The notes beneath the pieces were generated by a model. It did no database searches. It saw nothing but the letters and a program-made list of their open reading frames with translations, and had not been told where the DNA came from. The position numbers were made by a program, and so were the translations under genes. 64,000 nt of DNA, taken from Adiantum capillus-veneris (Eukaryota; Streptophyta; Polypodiopsida; Polypodiales; Pteridaceae). The stretch lies in contig CM043966.1 of assembly GCA_014529385.2 (NCBI GenBank), positions 100,538,587 through 100,602,586 of the forward strand. Reading direction: 5' to 3'. Positions 1-11,206 of this stretch are shown one piece after another (position 1 is the stretch's first letter; each line of letters starts with the position of its first letter).

Positions 1-719
1 CACTGCAAGTCGCTAGTCTAGTGATAGCTGTCGGGCTACTATAACTGCCCGTGAGTGAGTTTTTGAAGCGAGACTTGTATATAACTTAATCTCATGTACA
101 AACTTAAAAGAGTTAAGCTAAACTTCCAGAATTTTGCAGGTTTGAGCTCGTTGTGTCTCCTTGATGGTTTCTGTTGCAGTTTTTGCCCACGCCTTGCCTA
201 CTCTACGTGTAGTCGTGTCGAGACAGCTCCCTGTTCGCATCAATTTTGCATGTAGCCGTGTGTAGATTCAAATTTGGTCATCTTCAGCTTTCTCTCAAGC
301 TTTAAAGTGCCCCAATTGGAGTTGTGCTCTTCAAGTTATGATTAGTTCTCTGTAGGGTTATGGCTATGGCAGGCTAGTGGCAAATTGTATGCAGGCAGGT
401 TGGGAGGGTATGTATCTATGAATTGTGGAATTGATGTTGAAGTTGTGAGTTTGTGATGTTCAATGTGAAAGGGGAGGCCCTTGTCTTCATATGCATTGGT
501 CGGCGTGTGCTGTAAATCCATGCTTTGGCAGGGTTTTGCTCCAATGTGACATAGTCTCTTGGGTGGGCGACGGCCAGTAAATTCCCAAGGGGACTACTCT
601 TGTTGGACTTGTGGTGTTTCAAAGGGATTTTCCAAAGCTTTTGGTGTTCTTGTAGTGCTCTTTCAACGCTCTTGGGTGACATCGCTATAGAGGTGTTTTG
701 GTTTGCTTGCTTCCCAACA
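1..719 (+). repeat. 5' LTR of the gag-only element (left end cut off)
   Basis: Near-identical to 2566-3308, with small indels and substitutions. It lacks the first 130 bp of the LTR because the window starts inside it. It ends CCCAACA at 719, followed by a leader (TGTTTTGGTGCCCCC) that does not match the initiator-Met primer site used by the gypsy elements here. Confidence 0.85.
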
Positions 720-764
720 GTGTTTTGGTGCCCCCATTGAGGAACTTCTTCAAGTAACCTTCAA

Positions 765-2255
765 TTGACAACTTTGATGGCTATGATGATAGAGTTTCCA
801 AGGTTCTATGGCCATGTTGGTGAGGATGCTGATGCATTCATCGAGAAGATGGAGTTTGCTAGTTTGATTGCAAATAAGAAAGATCCAATGATTATGCTCA
901 AGTTTTTGTTCTTTTGCTTGAAAGACGATGCAAGAACATGGTATGATGAGTATGAGTTTTGGTGAAAATCATCTCAACCTTCACAAGTGATGACTTATCA
1001 TGAGGTCAAGGAGGTCTTCCTTGAGAGGTTTAGTAAGGTAGAGGGCCCAACGGATGTATGGCACTCCATTGAAGGACTTGTGCAATGTGATGGTCAAAGT
1101 GTAGATGCGTTTGTGAAGCAATTTAATGATTTATGGAAGAGATGCTGTGTTGCTTTGGGCAGTGATGTTCCTCCTCTTATGCTTAAGAAGTGTATGTTTA
1201 TGCAAAGTTTGAGGGCTGATTTAAAGTTAAAGGTTGAGCTTAAAAGGCCACTTACATTTGAGGATGTAGTAAAGGTTGCAAAGCATAAGGAATGGAAGCT
1301 AGAGAGAGTAAAGCAGCTTGGATTGCAAGAAGATGTGAAGCCAAATGTATCTTATGTTTTAGACATAAATATGGACAACATATGCAATGCAAACTTCCAT
1401 GTTTCTTATTCTCTTGAGCATGTGAAAGAAGAATTCCATATGCACAATGAGATAAAGAAGAATGCTCAATGTATGCCATCTTTGTTGTTTAAGCGATTTG
1501 ATGTCAACCTTCATGTCAAAGATGATGATGCTAGTAAGGTGGATGTAGGCAAGAAGGCTACCATGGTCATGAACGAGTCTCAAATGCAAAGAGATGATCA
1601 TTTTGAATATCCAAGTCACATGGCTAATGCTTCTCATATATGTTACAATGAGGATGAGTATGCTTCTGATACGAATGTTATTGCTGTGAGTTCTTCCCTT
1701 GTAGATGAGGTAGTCAAGGATCACAGGATGGAGGTCAATGAAGATAAAAATGACAAAGAGGGTGATGTGTATGATGAGGGCTCTCGAGTATATGCTTTGG
1801 TTGATTGTATGCAAAAGGGTGATGAAGCAATTAGGTATACTACTTGTGTTGTTGATGAGGACCCTATCAATGAGAAGCTTCATGGCGTGCATGATGGTGT
1901 GGGTGATCCTGCCTTAATTGATGAAGAGAATATTGAGGTTTTAGAAGATATGGAAAATGATGGAGATTCTCTTGTTATGCCTCATGTGAATATGGTTGAT
2001 GCTACCTTGTTTGATCCTCTTGTTAAGGAGCCTAAGGTATATATGGAAGATGGCTTACCTATCAAGCATGATATGGTTGAATTGGATAGAGGCTTAATAA
2101 AGAGTGGGGAGAATGAAATGGATATGCATGAGGATATAAAAATGGCTGAGGTAGAAGTTGAAGACTTTTTGGATGAGATGTTAATGGCTTCCTTGCATGC
2201 TAAAATGATGAAAGGGTCTTTCTCTGTTGATTTGTTGAGAGTCCTTTATGCCTAA
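765..2255 (+). pseudogene. gag: retrotransposon gag polyprotein with one in-frame stop
   Basis: The N-terminal part (to 962) carries the F-x-G ... DA-x-x-FI-x-x-ME pattern of plant Retrotrans_gag proteins. A TGA at 963-965 interrupts it, and the same frame runs on to 2255. The downstream part begins with the gag pattern EVFLERF and continues into a long acidic tail rich in Asp, Glu, Met and Val. No CCHC zinc knuckle is visible and no protease follows. The codon before the stop is TGG. ATG 777 is the first in-frame ATG seen; the true start may be upstream. Function if intact: capsid-like packaging of element RNA, with enzymes supplied by another element. Confidence 0.75.
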
Positions 2256-2435
2256 ACAAGATATGGATTCTACATATGGTTTATGCTTTGATATTGGGAG
2301 TGAGAGAATTGTTATGGTTAGTATTTCTTCATGCAGTTTGTGCTTATGTTGTATGGCCTTTTGCTCCAGGTGGGCAAGATTGTTATGCTACTGCTAAGCA
2401 TGAATGCTCTAGCAGACTGGGGGGTTGGCAAACTA

Positions 2436-3308
2436 TGTTGGGCGCATTTCTGACACCCCGTTTTTTTGTAAATTTGTACATACGGACGTGACACCCGATG
2501 TCAAAAGGGTGTGTGGGCTTTCTTTTTGTGGGGTTTTTAGCTTGCTTTAGCAAGCACATGTACATGCACTGCAAGTCGCTAGTCTAGTGACAGCTGTCGG
2601 GCTACTGTAACTGCCTGTGAGTGAGTTTTTTGAAGTGAGACTTGTATATAACTTAAACTCATGTACAAACTTAAAAAAGTTCAGCCAAACTCCAGAATTT
2701 TGCAGGTTTGAGCTCGTTGTGTCTCCTTGATGGTTTCTGTTGCAGTTTTCGCTCATGCCTTGCTTACTCTATGTGTAGTCGTGTAGAGACAGCTCCCTGT
2801 TCGCATCAATTTTGCATGTAGCGGCGTGTAGATTCAAATTTGGTTATCTTCAGCTTTCTAGCCAATCATTTTTCAAGATTTCTCTAAAGCTTTAAAGTGT
2901 CCCGATTGGAGTTGTGCTCTTCAGGTTATGACTAATTCACTGCAGGGTTATGGCTATGGCAGACTAGTGGCAAATTGTATGCAGGCAGATTGGGAGGGCA
3001 TGTATCTATGAATTGTGGGATTGATGTTGAAGTTTGGGTTTGTGATGTTCAATGTGAAAGGGGAGGCCCTTGTCTTCATATGCATTGGTCGGCGTGTGCT
3101 GTAAATCCATGCTTTGGCAGGGTTTTGCTTCTGTGTGACATAGTCTCTTGGGTGGGCGACGGCCAGTAAATTCCCAAGGGGACTACTCTTGTTGGACTTG
3201 TGGTGTTTCAAAGGGATTTTCCAAAGCTTTTGGTGTTCTTGTGGTGCTCTTTCAACGCTCTTGGGTGACATCGCTATAGAGGTGTTTTGGTTTGCTTGTT
3301 TCCCAACA
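2436..3308 (+). repeat. complete 3' LTR (873 bp) of the gag-only element
   Basis: Starts TGTTGGG at 2436 and ends CCCAACA at 3308. A purine-rich tract (GACTGGGGGG, 2415-2424) lies just upstream as a possible polypurine tract. Long ORFs on both strands here are non-coding LTR sequence. Confidence 0.85.
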
Positions 3309-3320
3309 AAGTCTTCGTGG

Positions 3321-3849
3321 ATGGATGTGATCACGAAGACGCAGAAGAAGGTGGATGAGGCCGAGAAATGGATAGGAGTCGCTAAGAAAGGGAAAGGGAA
3401 AGGGAAAGAAACCACATCCGTCCCCACTCCTACAATCATCAACATGACTTTAGAAGAAGAGCAGTGAAGGAAAACTAGAGCCTTGCATATAAGAGTAACC
3501 GGTCTAAAAGACCGAGATGATGTGGAAGGGGAAGTTGAAGAACTTCTCCGCATGATGTGTAGTGAGGCTACTCATACAAAGGCATGGAGGGTAGGGAAGA
3601 AGACACAAGGCAATGGGGAGACTTCAAAAGGGAGAGCTTTAATCATCCATCCATGGAGGCAAAGAAGGACTTCTTGAAGAAGCGCCCTACACTAAGAAAA
3701 CGGGCATATTTCTTGGAGATGACCTCACTCTCACACAGCTTACGCATATGAGAGAGGTAATGCCAGAGATTCAAGCGGCAAGGGAGAAGGGAAAGACGGC
3801 CTTCTACAGAGATGGCCGGGTGGTGATTGTAGAGCGGCGCTCCACATGA
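3321..3849 (+). pseudogene. LINE ORF1 (nucleic-acid-binding protein), 3' part
   Basis: A Lys/Gly-rich segment is followed by LHIRVTGL and then, after a frame change near 3680, by a DLT-x-x-QL ... AAREKGKTAFYRDGR block. This is the layout of L1-type ORF1 proteins (RRM-like domain then C-terminal domain). The same block occurs in the ORF1-like unit at 50968-51720. An in-frame TGA at 3465-3467 and a frameshift break it. The final TGA (3847-3849) is in frame with the endonuclease that follows. Confidence 0.55.
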
Positions 3850-6800
3850 CGGTGCAAGACCTATGGGACCACACTCAAAGTTGCCACCTGGAATTGTAAT
3901 GGATCTATGCGCCTTGATGTGGATGCTTTCGAGGATAGTTTTACGGGAAGAGACATCGTCTTCTACTCTCAAACACATCAGGCCCCGGGGCAATCTATGC
4001 CTCACATTAGTGGATATAGATGGGAGACAGCCTGTAGACAGGAGACACGATCAGAGCACAGAGGGCGAGGCTCAGGAGGAGTGGCAGTGTTATTCAGGGA
4101 GGAGTTGCAGCCATTGATACATATAGCCCGCAGGGATGAGCAAGCTAGGTACATGTGGGTGAGATTGAGAGAAGAGACAGGCAGATATCTTTACATTGCT
4201 ATTTGCTACTTTCCCTCGAGTACGTCAGTTTATGCACCACCTACAGGATAGTCCCCCTTCTCTATTCTGGATGATGACATATGGGAGTTCTCTAGAGATG
4301 GTGACATCATCATTCTAGAGGATTTCAATGCTAGGACTGTCCATCAGCAGACAATATTTTATGATACTTCAAAGGAGATGCTGAGAGAGTTGGATGTTGC
4401 AGAGACAGGCCTATCTGGACTATCACGGGATGGAGAACACACCGAGTATGGACGATACTTGATAGACATGGGGACTGCACATGGATTGGCCATCTTGAAT
4501 GGCCTACAGAGATTTCCCGCTGCCGAGGGTTTTCCATGCTTTCCACACAGACATGGAGCCAGCACAGTGGATTATGTCATGGCTCAGCTGAGCCGCATCT
4601 CTAGTATCCAGGACCTCACGGTTGGACCCAAACCTGTTGGTGTGGCAGTGGATCATGCTCTTGTGTCGCTGACCATTTCTTTTCAGTTTATTGTAGCACA
4701 CAGGCTATGGACAACAGCCCTTACTCGCTACACCTTTACGCGGGAGACGGACTCTGTATACATAGATGGGATCTACAAACGCCTGTGCACAAAGGAGCCA
4801 GGGCGACCTCTGGAGGAGCTTACTACTATACTGACACAGACACTACATGATGCAGCAGTAGAGGCATACCCACATACCCAGCCTGAGGAAAGATTCCGTT
4901 CGGGGAGCATGCCCTAGAGCAACTGGTATGATGAGGAATGCTAGGACACTAGAGCTAGACTTCAGAGGGAGGTGCTTTTGGGGGACATCACTCACAGGCA
5001 GTCACAGATGGACTTCCGACGCCTAGTGCGGCGGAAGAAGAGGGCATTTTTGGCTCACCTAGAGCAGGATCTATACCAGCTATTCTCGAGTCAGGACTCA
5101 CGTGAGGCATGGAGGCTCTTTCATGAGCACCCCCCCCGGCCATCACTTCTACAGAGGCTTGGGGCCAGTATGCATCATCTTTGTACACAGTTCTTGAGCA
5201 GCCCCCCCTTCCCGACCCCCCCGATCCATGCCCACACACATGTGCTTTTTCACCGTTGAGATGGTGAGGAAGGCCATTGACAGGATGAGGACTGGGAGAG
5301 CATATGATCATGATGGCTTAGCGGCTAAGCATTTCACGCATGCCAGAGATTTACTAGCAGAGCTTCTAGCAGTTATGTTTAACTGTGCCATGTGTGAGGG
5401 CTTGCCTGATACTTGGAGCCTATCTACTATTGTACCTATCTTCAAGTCCGGAGACCCTATGGAGCCTGGGAACTATTGCACTATCATGATTGGACACACA
5501 TTGGCACGGTTGTACGCATCTATTCTTGAGCAGCGGCTGAGTAGACGGGCAGAGAGAGAGGGGATATGCGCAGCCGGGCAGGCAGGTTTCAAGAGGGGTT
5601 TTTCTACTCTTGACCATATCTTGACACTCAGAGCCATCATTGAGGAGGGCAGATTGCCCAGAGCTAGATTGATGCGCAGATTACAGCAGATGGGAGTACC
5701 CAAAGAGCTCATTTGGGGGGTCATGGCATTATACACACTACTGACCTCCGGTTTACTCCACACCGGTTTACTCCACTATTGGGGTGAAGCAGGGCTGCCC
5801 GCTCTCTCCTACTCTATTTGGTATGTATGTAGATGAGGTTTCTGACTGCATTGAGAGATATGGTGATAGAGGTGCACAGCTGGCAGGGACATGGATTCCA
5901 CTATTGTTATATGCTGATGATATTGTGTTGATCTCCGACTCTCCGGAAGGGGATGCAACGTCACTTGGATTCTTTGCATAGGTTTGCCCAGGAAAGTGGT
6001 TTGTCCGTCAACCTTGGTAAAACCAAGGTCATGGTATTTAATACCACCCCATAGTGGATTAGGAGGTCAACACCCGCCTTCAGGAGAAGGTGGAGTATAC
6101 AGATGTTTACACTTACCTTGGAGTGGTTTTTAGTGGGCCAGCATTTTCATTCAGGAGGGCAGCAGAGACTAGATTGACGAGAGCCCATGCAGCGTTGGGT
6201 AGATTGGAAAGAATGTGTTCACAGGTTCAGTTTCAAGAGCCTCGGACGAAGCTCTGGCTCTTTGACACTTGGTGGCTTCTGCATTGCTTTATGGAGCTGA
6301 GATTTGGGGACCTTCACTGGATCATCATGGGAGGACAAGCCACCGTGATGAATGGGGGGGCATGGAGAAGCCTCTGGTCTCTATGATCTCGTGGCTCATT
6401 AGAGCCAAGGCTTCAGTACCATGTGCTATTGTACGAGCAGAGCTAGCTGCCCCCCCACTGGTGGTTGAGGTGCTCACCATATCTGTCTCCTTCATACCCC
6501 GCATGTGGGAACTTCCTAGAGACAGATATGCACGCCTTGCACTTGAGTCCTCTCGACAGTTAGCCATGCAAGGAGATACAACATGCTGGTACGGGAGATG
6601 ACATCATGGTTTTAGGCGCATGGGTTCAGCATAGACAGATTGCCCCCCTTCCAGTACTCATTGGATGCGCCCTCTGACTCTTACACAGTCCGAGATCACC
6701 AGTCTCATTCGCCAGGACTTGACTCAGCTAGACACCAAGAGGACATGGATACAGCCAGCACAGGAGCTAGGCACGAAGATGGCTTTCTACAGAGAGCATC

Positions 6801-7462
6801 TCCTCCAGCTTACGAAGGATGGTTTTGTGACGAGGCCCAGATACATGGACACCCACTTGTCTCATGGGATACGATGTGCTACTGGCCAGATACGCACATC
6901 TTCACACCAACCGCGGATCGAGACTGGGAGATACAACGGAGTACCAGCAGAGGTTAGGACATGCCCCCTGTGTGACATCGAGCCTGAGACAGAGTTGCAC
7001 TACACATGCCACTGCCTCGTCTACTACGAGATACGAGGCCGCTTCCACTGCTTGTTCAGAGAGGGCTTTGGACCATTCTCTAGAGTCATGCGGTACGAGG
7101 ATCAGAGATGCCTGGGTTTGTTTTTGCTCGAGCTACGCAGACACAGAGAGAGCCTGATGAGAGGAGAGGCTAGTCAGTCTCAGAGACAGATCACAGACTT
7201 CTTTAGAGCTGCCACTGGACACCCGGAGAAGTTACTACCATAGTAGAGCCCGTCGCTTTACACCAGAGGCATACTGATCGACCGAGCGACTGAGCTAGGG
7301 AGATCCAAACGCCCACGATTGCGGAGGACTACACAGCATCGACGGAGGCTGCATCAGAGGATTCGGGTCACTTTGGCTAGACATGCACGAAGCCCGATCA
7401 GACTACTGATCATGGAGGAGATTGATGAGATCCGCCAGCGACCGATGCAGGATCCCCTGTGA
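3850..7462 (+). pseudogene. LINE ORF2: endonuclease, reverse transcriptase, zinc finger
   Basis: The endonuclease begins VATWNCNGS (about 3880). Where the family usually has a catalytic E-T-H, it reads SQTHQ. The frame carries stops at TAG 4249, TAG 4915 and TAG 4942, then shifts in a C-rich run near 5220. RT follows: GNYCTIMIGHTLARLY, QAGFKRGFSTLDHI, KQGCPLSPTLF and LLYADDIVLIS. Compared with copy 2, about 55 bp are deleted near 5655. That removes motif A (FLDFRKAFDTV in copy 2), which holds a catalytic Asp. The C-terminus has CPLCD ... ELHYTCHC, a zf-RVT-like finger, then TAG 7241 before a basic tail ending at 7462. Non-functional. Confidence 0.85.
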
Positions 7463-7648
7463 TCTAGCTATCCCAGCTAGCTGTTTAGCTGCTTAGTCCA
7501 CACCTAGTAGTTTAGGATTCCATAGTATTTTATTTTGTCATTTTGTCATCTTGTTACTCTGACTTTGTATCAGATCCACCACATTGTAACTTTCTGGTCT
7601 CATAGGTCACTTTGGTCTTTTGAAGACGTTAATATAACATTTCATTTC

Positions 7649-7783
<135 letters not shown>

Positions 7784-7873
7784 TCGTACGAGCACGCAAG
7801 CATATCAACGTGTTGTGTTTTGAAATGTCAAAAAATAAAGAGAAAGGGGGGAGCTTGGAGGGGAGGCCGAAAC

Positions 7874-8063
7874 TTACGTCCGTTGACTTTGAGCAATATA
7901 TAGGTCCACCTGTGGAGCAGCAGCCGCTGCAAGCACAATGAAAGCACCCACACAAAAGCCTGCAATCTCATTGGGCGTTACACTCTCCATTGGCTGCAAG
8001 AAATAAAAAATGCACATTCATGACCCAAAACAATATAAAGATATACATACTAGATTTTCTAAG

Positions 8064-8111
<48 letters not shown>

Positions 8112-8560
8112 AATGGTGCCAATTCCAAGGGCAAGTACATTGATTACAAAGCAGGCCCATAGGCAATAATCTAGAAATTGTAAAGACTGGAAATAACTAG
8201 ACACATGGCAACTGTAAAAACCGAAAACCAAGGGAAAAACCTCTCCTAAAGAGAGTAAAAAGTGCCCTTGCAAGCTAAGTGGAGTGAGGATGACAGCAAC
8301 CTCTGAAAGATAGGCACTTCCACCAAGAGCAAACTCCTCCAATGCAAATCAAAAACCGGAACCATCAAAAGGGAGCAGTAGTGAACAGGACAAGGAACAT
8401 CTGCAATGGCAAGAGAGTTGTAGGTCATGAAGATGAGAGAAGAGATAACCGACATCACCAAGAAAATGCAAGAGGATGCCACAAAATGCGTAACAAAGCT
8501 CTGCACTCGAGCTAACAAAGAGCTATCAGCCAAGGTAGAAACCAGCCCACTTGTTGATGG
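7874..8560 (-). CDS. possible exons of an unrecognised small membrane protein
   Basis: A plausible terminal exon spans 7993-7874. It is preceded by a good acceptor (pyrimidine run then TTGCAG) and encodes about 39 residues, including the hydrophobic stretch GFCVGAFIVLAAAA, ending in TAA. Upstream, 8246-8530 reads as two strongly hydrophobic segments in different frames (FVASSCIFLVMSVISSLIF and FALGGSAYLSEVAVILTPL), which could be transmembrane exons separated by a short intron. A (CT)n tract (8068-8109) lies in the presumed intron. I do not recognise the family. It may be a gene fragment trapped between transposons. Confidence 0.35.
8068..8109. repeat. (CT)n microsatellite
   Basis: About 21 uninterrupted CT units in the presumed intron of the membrane-protein fragment. 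Confidence 0.95.
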
Positions 8561-8647
8561 TGGCTCCTGAAAGCAAGAGCTAAAGGGCTCAGGGAAGACT
8601 GAAGGAGGCTCAAGGACAACAGGTTAGCTGATGTAGAAACCTCGTAG

Positions 8648-8730
<83 letters not shown>

Positions 8731-9104
8731 CTCTGCTTTCTTTATTAAAAGAAAGAGAGAGGAAGAACTTTTGCTTTTTTTTCAAAGCTTTTACTTGAAG
8801 CTTTTGATTTCAACTTTTGGGGCTCTGCTTTTAGCAACTCTTGTACCTTTAAATATGTCAGCAAGTCTCTTATAACTCAGAGCATCTGGACGCAGAGTCT
8901 GAGTGTGAGCGTCTGCCCGCACTCTTGTACTTTGAACACAGATTAATACAAAAAGAAATACCAAAAGGGGCACCAGTCTTTGGCGCCTAGGCACGGAACT
9001 CTGTCGGGCCAATGTCGAATCAATTGTGAACTGCGAACTGTTTTGAAGTGGTTATTGGTGCTGTCGTGGTAGATTCTTGACTTGGAGTGTCCAAGTCTAT
9101 TACA
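8648..9104 (+). repeat. truncated 5' LTR of element A with (GA)n at its left edge
   Basis: Matches 14788-15252. It includes the (GA)n tract (8650-8728), a TATA-like TTTAAATATG (8848-8857) and the shared LTR motif (8951-8987), and ends CTATTACA at 9104. Homology to the 3' LTR stops at the left side of the microsatellite. Confidence 0.85.
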
Positions 9105-9105
9105 G

Positions 9106-9117
9106 TGGTATCAGAGC
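9106..9117 (+). other. primer-binding site (initiator-Met tRNA)
   Basis: TGGTATCAGAGC, the usual plant initiator-Met primer site, one base after the LTR end. Confidence 0.85.
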
Positions 9118-9175
9118 ACGGCCGATTTCTCTTCTACGAGAAATCGGATCCCTAATTTTTTTTCCCGCAGCACCT

Positions 9176-10740
9176 ATGGCTTCAGGCAAAGATCAGTCGA
9201 CTTCCTTTGCATCCGGAGCGGGAAGGGATCACAACGAAGATTCAAGCGAGGAGTACGGCCCGCCTCGGCCTACTCAAGCGGAGAGTCGAGAGATGGAGCG
9301 TCGTCAATTGATTGGCGATGCAACAAAGATGATGCTCAATTTTGCGAAGGACCCAAACTTTGCAAAATATATGAGCAAGACTTCTTTCCAGGAAGTGTAT
9401 GCGCAGTGGCAGAAAACCACAACACAACCCCCAAAACCCGCTCTCAAGAAACCTTTTGCTCACAAGAAATATACAGAGAAGGAATTAGAAGAGGTGGTTG
9501 ATGCACGAATTGCTCAGCTTTTTTGACGTGCAGAACAAAGCTAAAAAGCACGGCAAAAAGCAGAAGAAAGGCATTGACTTCCCGGGCTATTTGGGTCGTC
9601 AGACGACTTTTGAAAAAGCAAAGAAACAGAAGAAGTGCATTCGATTTGAATAGGTTCCTAGTTCTTCTTCTTCTTCTTCTTCTTCTTCTGATAGTTCTTC
9701 TAGCTCATTTGACTCGAGCGAAGAAGACCGAAAAGGCAAAATGCGAAGCATGAAGCAACGCTTCGGAAAGGGCAAGAAAAAGACAAAGAAGTCTAAATCT
9801 TGCCCCATGAGTGACAATTCTACAGAGGACTCGTCTACAGACAGTTCAGACTCTGATGAGAGCAACTATTATGCAAAGAAGAAGAATTTTTTACAAAGCC
9901 AACCGATATGACTTTCTCGAAGACAAAAGCAAGAAAGTCCGAGAGTTTAAAGAAGGTGGACAGTCAATTAAATTTGACACGTTTTCGGGATATAGAGATG
10001 CTTCGAAGGCTTTGTCTTTGGTACAGTAGTTTGACATCGCTTTCGCGGGAGGACGTTACTCAGAGCACTCTAAGATTCGGAGAGCTGCCTCTTACTCGGG
10101 AATGCTCGAACTTGGTGGTCCACGCTTCTATTAAACAAGGCTGCGCCAGTTAAATGGCTGAAATTCAAGAGGCTTTTTATTTCTTCTTGGTTAACTCCAG
10201 AGTATGAATGCGATATACGAACTGCTTGGAACCATCTTTGGATGACCAAGAAGGATACAATGGACGCTTATTGCGAGAGATTCTCGAGCTCTTTTCTACC
10301 CGCCTCTTCATTTAAGAAGATCTCGTTCAAGAAGCAGATTGAGCGGTTTACCTTGGGTCTACCTACAGAGATCCGAGATCACTGCTTAGAACAAAAGTCA
10401 GCTTCCATTCATGAGTTGATGAGTCATGCGAAACGGGGTTTTCCCATTCACTCTGGCAATCTGACCTACCCCACAGATGAGATCATGACACAAAGAGTCG
10501 AACAGACTTCGAAAAATGAAAGTAGAAAGAGAAATAGCAACCCAAAATAGAAAGATAAGGATGCACGACCCAAGCTTACTCCTCAAGAGAGGGCTCTCTA
10601 CATAAAGGAGGGGAAGTGCTTTGAATGCGGGGAAACTGGGCATATCTCCGCGAAGTGCCATAGCAAGGCACCGAATGAACAGGATGAAGAAAGGCTAGAA
10701 AGTTCTAAAGCAGCTGAGAGACGTGGTAGAAAAGGCAGAT
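9176..10740 (+). pseudogene. gag: gag of element A
   Basis: ATG 9176 opens a 117-residue frame (MASGKDQST...) ending TGA at 9524. Homology to the gag of element B then continues through several frames, with a Ser/Leu-coding (CTT)n run near 9660-9690. A TAG at 10027 replaces the Gln of a QQFD block seen intact in element D. From 10242 one frame covers the conserved gag region (ERFSSSFLPASSFKK). The CCHC zinc knuckle CFECGETGHISAKC lies near 10618-10660. Unable to give a full protein. Confidence 0.7.
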
Positions 10741-10789
10741 AAAAAGCAGAACTGGTACCACATTGCGTGGGGCCTGAACCGAATCAAAT

Positions 10790-11200
10790 GAATGAAAGTA
10801 CAAACTTTGTCGCTTTTGGGGCAAAATGAAAGATTAGGAAGCTCTTTTGAAGGAGCCAATGCCAACTTCTTTTCACTTGAAATTAGCGGCTCGATTTGGA
10901 ATTACGTTCGATAGGCTGAGGCCACAGGCGGAGGTAGTTCGAGTGGCACCCGGACGGGATGTTGCCATTACACCGAGCATTGGAAAACTTCGTTTGCAAT
11001 GACAGGGGTGTTTAGGGCACCAGGAGTTTTACGTATTTGCCTTGGAAGGTTGTGACGTTCTACTCAAAATCCCTTGGTACCACAACAACAACGCCGTGCT
11101 TGACTACCGGGCCGAGAAAGCTACTTTAACAAATGAAGGGCTCAGAGATTGTACTTGATGAACTTCAGTTTCTTTACTCATTTTCTTTTTGGAAGAGAAC
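10790..11200 (+). pseudogene. retroviral-type aspartic protease remnant
   Basis: Fragments in several frames match the protease region of elements B and D, notably LEGCDVLL-x-IPWYHNNNAV (about 11040-11105). The catalytic D-(S/T)-G start is not recognisable here. Confidence 0.5.
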
Positions 11201-11206
11201 TGAACG

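Larger units (their letters stand above)
1..3308 (+). mobile_element. gag-only LTR retrotransposon (TR-GAG type)
   Basis: Two direct repeats (1-719 and 2436-3308) flank 1.7 kb of internal sequence. The 3' copy starts TGTTGGG and ends CCCAACA, a 7-bp terminal inverted repeat typical of LTRs; the 5' copy also ends CCCAACA at 719. The only coding region inside is a gag; no protease, RT or integrase is seen. That is the layout of non-autonomous TR-GAG elements. The start of the 5' LTR lies left of the window, so the target duplication cannot be checked; the five bases after the 3' LTR are AAGTC. The junction lies directly against LINE ORF1 sequence, so the element probably inserted into that LINE. 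Confidence 0.8.

Noticed and set aside
2954-3553. 199-codon minus-strand ORF
   Set aside because: Antisense of the LTR and LINE ORF1; its repeat at 416-682 is the same LTR sequence.
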